In this document: in pieces, positions 17,209 through 26,802 of the stretch
Numbering within the stretch: the first letter of the stretch is position 1
Layout: every line of letters starts with the position of its first letter
Assembly: GCF_013393905.1 (NCBI RefSeq)
Contig: NZ_CP040272.1
Coordinates: 248,001 to 312,000 of the forward strand
Length of the DNA: 64,000 nt
Reading direction: 5' to 3'
Origin: Nostoc sp. C052
Lineage (GTDB): Bacteria; Cyanobacteriota; Cyanobacteriia; Cyanobacteriales; Nostocaceae
Notes under the pieces: generated by a model
Seen by the model: the letters and a program-made list of their open reading frames with translations, nothing else
Told to the model about the DNA's origin: nothing
Databases searched by the model: none
Position numbers and translations under genes: made by a program

Positions 17209-18186
17209 CTATGTCATTGCGTTGGCGTAAGCCTTCCCGCAGGGTACGGAACGAAGTGGAGTGAAGCAAGCCCACAAATGTAAAGGAACTGCTACTAAGA
17301 TCGTGAGATAAATTAAACTCGGAACTCCTAGCAATTTCCCAGTCAATATACTTGTTTCCGATTGGGGACTGAGACGGATGAAATTTAACGTACCGCAAGT
17401 TTCTTCTTTAGCTAAATCGCTGATTAGCAAATAAGTTCCGGTAAATAATAGTGTAAATATAAAAATTACACTCAGTGTTAAGAATATATTTTCCCAACTG
17501 TCTCGCCAAAAATTATCATCGGCAAATTCGTGTAACTGATAGCCAAGTTCCATAATTCCTACAGAAGTACAGAGTTCTGCTAAATCACTAAGAACGTGGG
17601 AAGAGATGATGACAGTCATCCCAGCTTCTTGCAAAGCCTTAATGATTTCGCGAAACTGCATCCTAGCAATGGGGTCAAGCCCAGAAACAGGCTCATCTAG
17701 TAATAGTAAAATTGGTTCGTGGATAATAGTTCGCGCTAAACTTAAGCGCTGTTTCATCCCTCGCGATAGAGTGGAAATCTGACTGTTACGTTTATTTCCA
17801 AGTTGAATTAGTTCTAAAACTTCATGTAAGCGTTGAGTACGGCGTGGTTCTTGCAAACGATACAGACGCGCAAAATAATCTAAGTAATCCCAGACTGTTA
17901 GATCCTCATACAGTGGATAGTCATCGGGTAAGTAGCCTAGACGACGCTTGAGTTTGGGGTTACTCTTGTCACGGAGGAGGCGATCGCCATTAATATAAAT
18001 CTCACCTGTAGTTGATTCCTCAGCAGTCGCTAACATACGGATGAGAGTTGTTTTACCCGCACCATTCGGGCCAATCAGTCCATATACTTCGCCCGCTTGA
18101 ATCTCTAAATCAACATCATTGACAGCAACGTGCCGATCAAATTGCTTAGTTAGTCCACGGGTGCAAATTGCTAATTCTTTTACCAT
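17209..18186 (-). pseudogene. Chimeric ABC ATPase/permease remnant
   Basis: Residues 1 to about 215 from ATG 18186 are a normal ABC ATPase: Walker A GLIGPNGAGKTTLIRM, signature LSRGMKQRLSLARTI, Walker B LLLLDEPVSGLDP, switch ISSHVL. After VGIMELGYQLHEFADDNFWR the frame becomes membrane-spanning (IFLTLSVIFIFTLLFTGTYL and IYLTILVAVPLHLWA), as in an ABC-2-type permease. The last residues (LRSVPCGKAYANAMT) are encoded by a dispersed repeat. The simplest reading is a deletion that fused adjacent ATPase and permease genes, followed by repeat-associated loss of the permease end. Export function is unlikely to remain. Confidence 0.75.
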
Positions 18187-18368
18187 CGCTGCTGGGATGC
18201 GGCTTGTGATTAACACATAATCTAGCCTTTTCTAAAGCTTTTGTCAGGCTGGTTTCAGAAATTGAAACTGGCTTTTAGAAAATTGGGGCTAGTAAATTCT
18301 GAATTCTTCTTCGGTAAATTTGTCATGATGGGAAAAATTACACATCTACTATTAACTCAGCACACAAG

Positions 18369-20150
18369 ATGACTGAAGCAACAGCAACTCGTCCCAACAC
18401 CTACATTCAGGAAACCGGGCCAACGATTCATTACCTGGTGGCAATGTCCCAACCAGAAACCCATCTGTTTGAGGTGACTTTACGCCTTGTGAATTATCCC
18501 TCACCAATTCTCGATTTAAAACTGCCGGTGTGGACACCCGGTTCCTATTTAGTTCGGGAATACGCCAAGAATTTACAGGATTTTGTGGCTTTTGCAGAGA
18601 ATAAACCTTTATCTTGGCGAAAGATTAGTAAAAACCACTGGCAAGTAAACAAAACAGGTATTTCAGAATTAACTGTACGTTACCGCGTTTTTGCCAATGA
18701 GCTATCAGTACGGACAAATCACCTCGATACTACACACGGTTATTTCAACGGTGCGGCACTATTTTTTAGAATACTAAGCTGGGATAAGCAACCCATTCGC
18801 GTGACTGTCGTACCACCACGCCCAGAATGGCAGGTAACTACTGCCTTACCACCCGTTGCTGAAGAAACAAATACTTTCTTGGCTGGCGATTTTGATACTT
18901 TGGTGGATACTCCCTTTGAGATTGGTAGCCACCAATTGTATAAATTTGAGGCTTTGGGAAAACCCCATGAACTGGCAATCTGGGGACAAGGTAATTTCCA
19001 AATTCAGCAGATGATTGCTGATATTCAAAAAATTATCCAGATAGAAGCGCAGATGTTCGGCGGTTTACCTTATGAACGATATGTGTTTCTACTACATTTA
19101 TTTAGCCAAGCTTTTGGTGGTTTGGAGCATAAAAATTCTTGCTCGTTAATTTACCACCGTTTTGGGTTTCGCCTTCAGGATAAGTACGATCGCTTTCTGC
19201 AATTAGTGGCACACGAATTTTTTCACTTGTGGAATGTCAAGCGAATTCGCCCAAAAGCATTAGAGGTTTTTGATTACGACCAAGAAAATTACACACCATC
19301 ATTGTGGTTTTGTGAGGGTACTACTAGTTACTATGACTTGTTAATTCCTTTGCGGGCAGGAATCTATGATGCTAAATCGTATTTGAATCACTTGAGTAAG
19401 GAAATTACCAGATATGAAACGACACCGGGGCGCAAGGTACAACCCGTTTCCGAGTCGAGTTTTGATGCCTGGATAAAACTCTATCGTCCCGATGCCAATA
19501 GCGGTAATTCCCAAATTTCTTACTATTTAAAAGGAGAAATGGTATCGTTGTTGCTGGATTTACTGATTCGCTCTACTCACAATAATCAGCGTTCCCTCGA
19601 TGACGTGATGCTGAAAATGTGGCAGCAATTTGGGCAAGATGAAATCGGCTATACCCCAGAACAGTTGCAGGAAGTTATCGAATCTGTTGCCGGAATCGAT
19701 TTGACTGATTTCTTTAAACGCTACATTGATAGTACTGAAGATTTGCCTTTCAATCAGTATTTAGAACCCTTTGGCTTGCAGTTGGTAGCCGATCAGCAAG
19801 AAGAACCTTATTTGGGTGTGAGAATAAATACAGAGAATGGACGGGAGATTATTAAGCTCGTAGAGACTGCTTCACCTGCACAAGTAGGGGGAATTGATGC
19901 AGGTGATGAGTTGTTAGCAATTGATGGAATTAAGCTAGCGACGGGTGGCTTAAGCGATCGCCTGAAAGATTACCAACCCAACGATACCATTCAAGTCGCA
20001 GTGTTCCACCAAGACGAGTTGCGTACTTATTCCATTACCCTCACGTCACCACATCCAACGAGATATCAGCTAAAACCTGTTGAACATCCTAACTCCACAC
20101 AGCAGCAAAACTTTGCTGGATGGCTTGGGGCTGCGATCGCAACTGTTTGA
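18369..20150 (+). CDS. M61-family metallopeptidase with PDZ domain
   Basis: A 593-residue protein of the glycyl aminopeptidase (M61) family. An N-terminal beta domain occupies about 15-170. The thermolysin-like catalytic domain has the zinc motif HEFFHLWNVKRIRP and the third ligand in FCEGTTSYYDLL. A PDZ domain lies at about 475-560 (PYLGVRIN, GIDAGDELLAIDGIKL). There is no signal peptide, so it is probably cytoplasmic. It likely trims peptides with N-terminal Gly/Ala. The catalytic residues appear intact. Confidence 0.92.
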   Translation: MTEATATRPNTYIQETGPTIHYLVAMSQPETHLFEVTLRLVNYPSPILDLKLPVWTPGSYLVREYAKNLQDFVAFAENKPLSWRKISKNHWQVNKTGISELTVRYRVFANELSVRTNHLDTTHGYFNGAALFFRILSWDKQPIRVTVVPPRPEWQVTTALPPVAEETNTFLAGDFDTLVDTPFEIGSHQLYKFEALGKPHELAIWGQGNFQIQQMIADIQKIIQIEAQMFGGLPYERYVFLLHLFSQAFGGLEHKNSCSLIYHRFGFRLQDKYDRFLQLVAHEFFHLWNVKRIRPKALEVFDYDQENYTPSLWFCEGTTSYYDLLIPLRAGIYDAKSYLNHLSKEITRYETTPGRKVQPVSESSFDAWIKLYRPDANSGNSQISYYLKGEMVSLLLDLLIRSTHNNQRSLDDVMLKMWQQFGQDEIGYTPEQLQEVIESVAGIDLTDFFKRYIDSTEDLPFNQYLEPFGLQLVADQQEEPYLGVRINTENGREIIKLVETASPAQVGGIDAGDELLAIDGIKLATGGLSDRLKDYQPNDTIQVAVFHQDELRTYSITLTSPHPTRYQLKPVEHPNSTQQQNFAGWLGAAIATV

Positions 20151-20259
20151 TAAAAGGATTGGGCATTGGGCAGAAGAGGCAGGGGGGCAGAGTGAAATGG
20201 CTTACTGCTACTTCTCCTCTGCTCCTCTGCTCCCCTGCTCCCCTACTTCTTCCTCAATC

Positions 20260-22029
20260 CTAAGCCGTTCTCACCGCCCCAGAGTAAATCAACCCCCGTT
20301 GCAGATCCAGCGTTATAATCGCCCCATCGCGAATCACCTGCGTTGCCTGTTTCACGCCGACAATCACTGGTACACCGAGACGCAAGCCAATTACTGCCGC
20401 GTGACTTGTAAGACTTTCATCTTCGGTAATAATTCCGGCAGATTTCCGAATTGCCTCAACAAAATCGGCACTAGTGCGGGGTGCAACCAATATGTCTCCA
20501 GGATTAAAGTTACTCACATCCATACCAGTACTAGCCACCCGTGCGCGACCACTTACTGAACCTTGTCCCAGTCCAATTCCGTGACCTAGTACCGCCGTCA
20601 CCACTTCTACCTTAATCAAATCTGTAGAGCCAGAAATTCCCTGGAGTGTGCCAGCAGTCATCACTACTAAATCTCCCTGAGACAGTAACTTAAGTTCCTG
20701 AGCCACGTTAATCGCAGCTTGAAACGTCTGACCAGTGGAAGGCAATCCTAACACCAACAGCGGTTTAACTCCCCACACCATCTGTAGCTGCCGCGCCACA
20801 TTTACATGGGGTGTCACTGCCAAAATTGGTGTATGAGGACGAAACTTAGAGACATTGCGAGCGGTTGCCCCGGTTTGCGTTAGGGTCATAATTGCTGCTG
20901 CACCTAGTTGTTCGGCAATTTGACCGACAGCTTGACTAATCGCATTGGGAATGGAGCGTCGGGCATCTCTCGTAGAACGTAGGTTTAAGTGTTGCGCTTC
21001 TTCCTGCTCCATACGTTCGGCAATTCGCGCCATCGTTGCGACTGCTTCTACAGGGAAGCTACCCACGGCGGTTTCATTGGAGAGCATTACCGCGTCCGTA
21101 CCATCTAAAATCGCATTGGCCACATCCGATACTTCAGCGCGAGTGGGACGGGGATTGCTCACCATGCTATCTAACATCTGAGTAGCGGTGATGATCGGAA
21201 TTCCCAAGCGATTTGCTGTGGCAATTAGCCGCTTTTGCAGTACCGGCACATCTTCTGCTGGCAATTCCACCCCTAAATCGCCTCTGGCAACCATCACGCC
21301 ATCACACAAAGCCAGAATCGCCTCCATTTGTTCAATGGCTTCGTGCTTTTCAATTTTGGCAACCACTGGTACTTGCTTGCCTGTGCTGGAAATTAGTTCT
21401 TTAATTTCGATCATGTCCTGGGGATTGCGGACAAAGGAAAGTGCCACCCAATCGACACCCTGATCTAGACCAAACATCAGATCCTCACGGTCTTTGTCGG
21501 TCATTGCCTTAATTGACAAGTAAACGCCGGGGAAGTTTACGCCTTTATTGTTAGAAAGTTTACCAGGCACGGTGATGCGACAATGCAAATCACCTTTGTC
21601 CCGGTTAATTTCCTCTACAACCATTTCTACTCGTCCATCATCGAGGAGAATTTTTGCCCCAACTGGGACTTCTTCGGCTAAATAATCGTAGGTGACGCAA
21701 CTAATTTCTTGCGTGCCTACTACTGGACGATTTGTCAAGGTGAAGCGATCGCCTTTTGCCAAAACTATAGACCCGTTGTCAAACTTTCCTAAGCGAATTT
21801 TTGGGCCCTGCAAGTCTTGGAGAATAGCCACTGGCTGATTTAATTCAAAAGCGGTTTGCCGAATTAAGCGAATACTACGTTGATGGTCGGCATGAGTTCC
21901 GTGGGAGAAGTTTAGCCGCAGTGTCGTGGCTCCCGCTTCAATAATCGCCTTGAGCATTTCAGGACTGCTAGTAGCGGGGCCAATAGTAGCGACAATTTTT
22001 GTCCGGCGCAGAGAATCTCGTAATTGCAT
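20260..22029 (-). CDS. pyk: Pyruvate kinase with C-terminal phosphohistidine-type domain
   Basis: A 589-residue enzyme that converts PEP and ADP to pyruvate and ATP. The barrel begins RRTKIVATIGPATSSPEML, with RLNFSHGTHADH and the active-site lysine region VPVVAKIEKHEAIEQM. The C-domain follows to about residue 470. A PEP-utiliser mobile domain is appended at about 500-589, with ITEDESLTSHAAVIGLRLGV. That extension is known in cyanobacterial and Bacillus-type enzymes. It converges on the M61 gene across a short CT-rich repeat spacer. Confidence 0.97.
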   Translation of the reverse strand: MQLRDSLRRTKIVATIGPATSSPEMLKAIIEAGATTLRLNFSHGTHADHQRSIRLIRQTAFELNQPVAILQDLQGPKIRLGKFDNGSIVLAKGDRFTLTNRPVVGTQEISCVTYDYLAEEVPVGAKILLDDGRVEMVVEEINRDKGDLHCRITVPGKLSNNKGVNFPGVYLSIKAMTDKDREDLMFGLDQGVDWVALSFVRNPQDMIEIKELISSTGKQVPVVAKIEKHEAIEQMEAILALCDGVMVARGDLGVELPAEDVPVLQKRLIATANRLGIPIITATQMLDSMVSNPRPTRAEVSDVANAILDGTDAVMLSNETAVGSFPVEAVATMARIAERMEQEEAQHLNLRSTRDARRSIPNAISQAVGQIAEQLGAAAIMTLTQTGATARNVSKFRPHTPILAVTPHVNVARQLQMVWGVKPLLVLGLPSTGQTFQAAINVAQELKLLSQGDLVVMTAGTLQGISGSTDLIKVEVVTAVLGHGIGLGQGSVSGRARVASTGMDVSNFNPGDILVAPRTSADFVEAIRKSAGIITEDESLTSHAAVIGLRLGVPVIVGVKQATQVIRDGAIITLDLQRGLIYSGAVRTA

Positions 22030-22401
22030 AAGGGCTGAAGTTAGGGAGCTATCTGGGAAGTCATCGTAACTTAAGTGGCATCTCCTTTTCAGTCACTCCT
22101 ATATCAATAAGATATAAGCAGTTAGATGAGGGTTTATGGGAGAGTGAGGGCTGTGGGATAGACTAGATATAGTACATTAATCTTGTATCCATCCTCCCTA
22201 AGAAGGAGTTTGTTGCATAAACTTTTTGCCGATTGTCATATCCCACTTATCAGCAAAGACTAGGCTTCGTCTGGAATCATAGCGTTATTCATCTGCTGAT
22301 ATTCAAAGCTGCGGATAAATATTGCTATACAAAACTTTGCAAAACTTTATTATTCACTAATATTTATCGTATATTCGTAATGTCTGCTCAAGAAGGAGTC
22401 A

Positions 22402-23301
22402 ATGTTAGAGATGATCGCATCGGAGGCACAAAAGCCACTGACAATCCCACCCAAGGAATTTTTAGCGCCTCCTGGTGATTTTAATCCGACGCTGCTGTTG
22501 TTTTCTGTTGCTGTATCCATGCTGGTGTTATCTAACTTTGGTTACTGGCTTTGGGAATGGCCGCATTGGCTATGCTTTAGCGTTAACACCCTTGCCTTGC
22601 ATTGTGCTGGAACCGTAATTCATGATGCCTGTCACCAATCTGCCCATCGCAACCGGGTGATGAATGCGATGTTAGGGCATGGCAGTGCGTTGATGCTAGC
22701 TTTTGCTTTTCCAGTCTTTACGCGAGTGCATTTACAGCATCATGGTCATGTTAATCATCCTAAAGACGACCCAGATCATTATGTCTCTACGGGTGGGCCT
22801 CTGTGGCTGATTGCAGTGCGGTTTTTGTACCATGAGGTATTTTTCTTTCAACGGCGACTGTGGCGTAAATATGAGCTATTAGAATGGTTCATCAGCCGCT
22901 TAATTGTTGGCGTAATTGTTTATATCTCAGTGCAATACCACTTTTTGGGTTATATTCTGAATTTTTGGTTTTTACCGGCTTTTGTGGTGGGCATAGCACT
23001 AGGATTATTTTTTGACTATTTACCACATCGTCCTTTTGCCGAGCGCGATCGCTGGAAAAATGCTCGCGTTTACCCTAACCCGATTCTCAATATCTTGATT
23101 ATGGGGCAGAATTACCACTTAATCCATCATTTGTGGCCTTCTATTCCTTGGTATAATTATCAGCCTGCATACTATGTGATGAAGCCCCTACTAGATGAGA
23201 AAGGCTGTTATCAAACTTCAGGATTGTTGCAAAAAAAGGACTTTTTTGAGTTTGTTTATGACATCTTTTTAGGAATTAGGTTTCATCATCAAAAAGAATA
23301 G
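22402..23301 (+). CDS. crtR: Beta-carotene hydroxylase
   Basis: A 299-residue membrane di-iron hydroxylase of the fatty-acid-desaturase superfamily, which adds 3-hydroxyl groups to beta-ionone rings to make zeaxanthin-type carotenoids. Histidine boxes are HDACHQSAHR, HLQHHGHVNHP and YHLIHHLWP. Several hydrophobic segments surround them. ATG 22402 follows AAGAAGGAG with good spacing. The 370-base gap from pyk holds its promoter region, in which I see no other gene. The assignment over other desaturases rests on the box spacing and the DYLPHRPF motif. Confidence 0.9.
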   Translation: MLEMIASEAQKPLTIPPKEFLAPPGDFNPTLLLFSVAVSMLVLSNFGYWLWEWPHWLCFSVNTLALHCAGTVIHDACHQSAHRNRVMNAMLGHGSALMLAFAFPVFTRVHLQHHGHVNHPKDDPDHYVSTGGPLWLIAVRFLYHEVFFFQRRLWRKYELLEWFISRLIVGVIVYISVQYHFLGYILNFWFLPAFVVGIALGLFFDYLPHRPFAERDRWKNARVYPNPILNILIMGQNYHLIHHLWPSIPWYNYQPAYYVMKPLLDEKGCYQTSGLLQKKDFFEFVYDIFLGIRFHHQKE

Positions 23302-23351
23302 ATAATTTTGGATTACATAGCCAAGTACGGTAGATAACACCTTTTTGATCT

Positions 23352-23400
23352 GTAGAGACGCGTTAGCGTAGCGGGACGAAGTACAATTGAGCGTCTCTAC
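23352..23400. repeat. GTAGAGACGC palindromic repeat
   Basis: GTAGAGACGC at 23352 pairs with GCGTCTCTAC ending at 23400, in the spacer after crtR. A compact relative (AGACGCGAT/ATCGCGTCT) lies inside the coding sequence at 56856-56885. Confidence 0.7.
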
Positions 23401-23435
23401 TAAGGATTTGGGGCTTAACTGAACGGTATTGTTTT

Positions 23436-24011
23436 TTAACCAACATTACCCACAGACAACACTTGTTCAACTGTAAGCACAATTTCTGGGAAAGTTACAG
23501 ACACAATTTGCTGACTCCCTCTAAACTCTTGTTCCTCGTACAATCCTTCTGACAACAATAAAATCGTAATTTTTGACTCTATTGGATCTACAATCCAATA
23601 TTCAGGAATCTCTAACGCTGCATATTCAGAACGTTTATATCGATAATCGCGTTTTACTGAATCAGGACTGACAACTTCCACTACTAATATCGGCGCAGAC
23701 TGACAAACAGCAGACTCATCAAGGAATTCCATTACCTGTTCAGCCGTGACAACATAAACATCAGGCAATCTTGACTTTCGCCATCCCGTTCTCACCCCCG
23801 CTTCTCTAAAGCATAGCCCAGGTAAACTCAAGCGATTGATTTCTGCCTTAAAGTTATCCTGAATAAAGTCAGAAATTAGTAAATGTCTAAAAGTTGGTGG
23901 ATTCATGCGTTCTAGTTTCCCATCCACCAGTTCATAACGGCTATCAGTAACATCGTTATAAGCGAGATATTCTTCAAAAGAGTATAGACGCTCTGTAGTT
24001 GTTTGTGTCAT
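23436..24011 (-). CDS. Uma2-family (DUF820) putative endonuclease
   Basis: A 191-residue protein of the PD-(D/E)xK-like Uma2 group, which is much expanded in cyanobacteria. The opening YSFEEYLAYNDVTDSRYELV is characteristic. The core reads SRLPDVYVV, then ILVVEVVSPDS, then DYRYKRSEYAALEIPEYWI, giving D...ExV...K. It appears complete. Biological targets of this family are not established. Confidence 0.88.
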   Translation of the reverse strand: MTQTTTERLYSFEEYLAYNDVTDSRYELVDGKLERMNPPTFRHLLISDFIQDNFKAEINRLSLPGLCFREAGVRTGWRKSRLPDVYVVTAEQVMEFLDESAVCQSAPILVVEVVSPDSVKRDYRYKRSEYAALEIPEYWIVDPIESKITILLLSEGLYEEQEFRGSQQIVSVTFPEIVLTVEQVLSVGNVG

Positions 24012-24331
24012 CGCGCAACTTTTAAATAAAGGTTTTTTTTGAGGTAGTACTCAAAAAATCATGAGTAATTTCACATTGGTTTGTAGTAGCGTTTAAACGT
24101 GTAGGCAAATAAAAAAGCTGTATAATTCTATCAACGACAAAGCACGATTTTATTGTTAGCTACTCAACACTTTTGAACAAATAAAGTTGTAGATACAATT
24201 TAATCATACTACCATCCCAAAAAATCCAGAAGTTGCGATAGGGAAGATAAATAGAGAAATTTTTTGATATACGAAGGATTTTAGCCCCTTGCTTTCTCTG
24301 TTCTGGAGTTAGGGTGAGGTAGTGTGCCAAA

Positions 24332-25312
24332 TTAAGAAGGGTGGTTCAAAAATGAAGGATTTAACAAACTCTTTAGCTCAGGAATGCGCGTCATGTTTCC
24401 AGAGCGAATAAAAAAATCTGCATATACCTTGGCAATTTTGTAGATAGAGTTAGGGTTGCTAGATTTAAATAATTTTTTATTTTCACCTAAATCAGTTAGG
24501 TTTACTCCCTCTAGAGAGATTGTATTGCGAGGAATTTTTAACGCTTTGCTGATGATAGCCTTTCCTTCTTGAACATTTGCTTTCCAGTAGGTTACGGCTT
24601 GCAGCCATCCTTGCACAAATGCACGAATGTCTTCGGGGCGATCGCGGATTGTCTCACCGCGAAAGACAATTATATCTAAAATTAAGCGAGGGGTTTGTTT
24701 GCTGGTAAATAGAATATGTCCCCCTAATTTAATAGCTTTAGAAAGATAGGGTTCCCAAGTGTGTCCAGCTTGAATAGCATTAGTTTTCAGGCGTTGAGGA
24801 ATTTCTAAAGACTCTAATTTAACCAAATTCACATCATCGCTGGTTAAGTTGACTGTTTTCAACATCTCAGTCACAAAAACTTCGCTAAAACCACCTAGAT
24901 TTGCACCCAGCTTTTTCCCTTTCAAGTCAGCGACGGTTTTAATTTGTGATTGGGCTACTACTACATCTGCTCCTGCTGATTCATCTATAATTATCACACC
25001 TTGTATATCTGGATTTGTGGCACTCAAGATGATAAAACTTCCTAATGCCAATGAAACACCATCATACTTCCCTGCACTGAAATTTGCTCTCTCCAATTGG
25101 GGGGATAGTTTATGAATTAGTTCCACATCTACCCCTTGGGCTTTGAAGAATCCTTTTTCTTGAGCAATGATGCCTGGATACTCCCCAACAAAAGATGTAA
25201 ATTCCACTTTCAAGGGAGGGCGTTTAAATTCGGTCGGTGCTGAAGAATGACAAGCAAATAGCAAAAAGGCTGTAAAGAAGAAAATACTAAGGTATCTGAG
25301 TAGTTTAAACAA
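24332..25312 (-). CDS. NitT/TauT-type ABC substrate-binding lipoprotein
   Basis: A periplasmic binding protein of the SsuA/ThiY class. The hydrophobic signal (LSIFFFTAFLLFAC) ends in a lipobox-like LFAC. The mature part opens EYPGIIAQEKGFFKAQGVDVEL, typical of the class, with DVVVAQSQIKTVADLKGKKLGANLGG further on. No ATG fits. The frame is open to TTG 25408, but TTG 25312 places the signal at the N-terminus and is used here. No transporter ATPase or permease is adjacent, so the ligand is unknown. Confidence 0.78.
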   Translation of the reverse strand: MFKLLRYLSIFFFTAFLLFACHSSAPTEFKRPPLKVEFTSFVGEYPGIIAQEKGFFKAQGVDVELIHKLSPQLERANFSAGKYDGVSLALGSFIILSATNPDIQGVIIIDESAGADVVVAQSQIKTVADLKGKKLGANLGGFSEVFVTEMLKTVNLTSDDVNLVKLESLEIPQRLKTNAIQAGHTWEPYLSKAIKLGGHILFTSKQTPRLILDIIVFRGETIRDRPEDIRAFVQGWLQAVTYWKANVQEGKAIISKALKIPRNTISLEGVNLTDLGENKKLFKSSNPNSIYKIAKVYADFFIRSGNMTRIPELKSLLNPSFLNHPS

Positions 25313-25377
25313 AGTTAGCTTGCTGGTAGATACCTTAATATAAAAGCAAACACAAAATCTTGTTATGTAAGCTTGAA

Positions 25378-25686
25378 ATGGATGCCTTGGTGCAAGAAGT
25401 CGGCACAAAACTACCCCAATGGCAACCTGACACTCAATACTTTTCGGATAAGCCTAACAATCTCTTTTGGTCTGGAAAAAGGTTAAAGGATAAGGGGGAA
25501 AGGTGAATTCAAACCTTTCCCCCTTATCCTTTAACCGAAAAGTATTGACCTGACACTGATCAATAAGTGCGGCAATGCCTTGCAGAGATTATTGAACTGG
25601 CAGATCAGAATTCTCTAGATATCCTTCGTTCCAGAGTGGTTGAACAAGAAGTATTGGATTTGATTGATGAACCTGAAACCTGGTGA
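25378..25686 (+). pseudogene. Small antitoxin-like gene, broken by element and stop
   Basis: The frame MDALVQEVGTKLPQWQPDT is cut by a 113-bp element. After removing the element and one 10-bp duplicate it continues DQ, a TAA stop, then VRQCLAEIIELADQ and EVLDLIDEPETW. The size and acidic character resemble small cyanobacterial proteins that often pair with toxins, but I see no toxin gene beside it. Two lesions (insertion and nonsense codon) mark it as dead. Confidence 0.65.
25435..25547. mobile_element. MITE-like element, family C copy 2 (10-bp TSD)
   Basis: A 113-bp element with ends CAATACTTTTCGGATAAG and CTTTAACCGAAAAGTATTG, nearly perfect complements. It is flanked by the exact direct repeat ACCTGACACT (25425-25434 and 25548-25557). 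The inner arms AAGGATAAGGGGGAAAGG and CCTTTCCCCCTTATCCTT also pair, so the whole element can fold as one hairpin. It has no coding capacity. Confidence 0.9.
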
Positions 25687-25777
25687 AGTGTTGCTAGTAC
25701 AGCACCGGGTAAATAAACATACCATTTCAAACAGGCACAAGCCTTGATATATGAACCTTTTGAATGCATGACTTCCA

Positions 25778-25834
25778 CCTTGCGGTACTAGTACCGCAAG
25801 GCGGAATTAAAAATTAAAAATTAAAAATTAAAAA
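25778..25834. repeat. 24-bp palindrome and AAAATTA heptad array
   Basis: CCTTGCGGTACT is followed directly by its complement AGTACCGCAAGG. A short array of the heptad AAAATTA follows (four or more units). The same GTACCGCAAGGCGG arm appears at 43744, at the start of a family B repeat. The rest of 25690-26220 shows only decayed fragments and no supportable gene. Confidence 0.6.
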
Positions 25835-26219
25835 TGAATACAGCATAAGGGTTTTGTTGATTTGAAATGATTGGTTTATTTCCGCCGTGTTGTACTAGCC
25901 GATTTAGCAATAAGGTTCAGTTAAAGGGTAAAAGGGAAAGGTTTTGAATACATCCTTTCCCCTTTACCCATTCCCAGACTACACTCGATTGTGAAAAATG
26001 CTTATCCGAACCGTATTGGCCAATTTAGGACTTGCTCTGAATTTGGAAATTGAGCAAGAGCAGGAAGATTATAGAGATGTGAGATAGTACTTTATGTTGT
26101 ATGGATGCGATCGCCTACAGATAGCTTCACCCCAATCTCAAAGGAAGTAGGCTAACGACTCAATTGAGCCGACGTAGACAAGACCCAAATTTTAACCACC
26201 GATAATCTTTCGTCCTCAC

Positions 26220-26271
26220 AACTAGTTAACTCAATACTGGCACAACACGATAACTTGAGGGTTAACTAGTT
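26220..26271 (-). terminator. Hairpin downstream of aroH
   Basis: AACTAGTTAAC (26220-26230) pairs with GTTAACTAGTT (26261-26271), extended by CTCAA/TTGAG. It lies 22 bases beyond the aroH stop on the minus strand and probably terminates that transcript. Confidence 0.6.
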
Positions 26272-26293
26272 ATTAGACTTAGACGTAAGAGTT

Positions 26294-26707
26294 TTACACT
26301 TTTGACTTAAATGCTGGCTGTGATGTTTGTAAAGTCTGAGGCAAACTCCAGTCGGGACGCAAACTAGCGGCGTTGCGTAAATAGATATGATGAATTGAGG
26401 CGGAGGCTGGTAGATAGGCGTGAATTAAAAACCGAATGCAACGCTGTAAGCTACCTTCGACGTGCATTTGCTGTACATCCAACATGGCCACATTATCCCA
26501 ACCAGGACGTGATCTAGCGATCGCAGCCGGGAAAATCGCATCCAAATCGCGTGTTACAGAGAAAGTCACACTGATCATGTCCCCCGGCTGGAATTGATTC
26601 CGGTTTTCCAGTTCATCTAGTAGTTCTGTAACTACCTCTCGGATTACCTCAACAGTATTTTCTGAAGCGGTTGTTGCTCCGCGAATAGCCCGCATTTGCC
26701 AGTCCAC
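26294..26707 (-). CDS. aroH: Chorismate mutase, AroH type
   Basis: A 137-residue enzyme of the trimeric Bacillus-type AroH family, which rearranges chorismate to prephenate for Phe/Tyr synthesis. It opens MRAIRGATTASENTVEVI with the active-site Arg in IRGATT. MISVTFSVTRDLDAIFPA and the tail region CIRFLIHAY are also conserved. It is complete. It shares strand and near position with sppA (95 bases, filled by a heptad repeat). Confidence 0.94.
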   Translation of the reverse strand: MDWQMRAIRGATTASENTVEVIREVVTELLDELENRNQFQPGDMISVTFSVTRDLDAIFPAAIARSRPGWDNVAMLDVQQMHVEGSLQRCIRFLIHAYLPASASIHHIYLRNAASLRPDWSLPQTLQTSQPAFKSKV

Positions 26708-26730
26708 GCCAAAATCCTCCTTAAAACATA

Positions 26731-26800
26731 AAAGTTAGGAGTTAGAAGTTAGGAGTTAGGAGTTAAGATTTATAACTCCTCACTCCTAACTCCTAACTCA
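26731..26800. repeat. Heptameric repeat in inverted halves
   Basis: Several GTTAGGA-type heptads are followed by their complement (CTCCTAACTCCTAACTC). The array fills the sppA-aroH spacer and can form a hairpin. It resembles those at 15072 and 29788. Confidence 0.75.
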
Positions 26801-26802
26801 TA

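Noticed and set aside
22233..22478. Open frame overlapping the start of crtR
   Set aside because: It runs in another frame through the crtR ribosome site and N-terminus and has no family-like features. crtR has clear histidine boxes.
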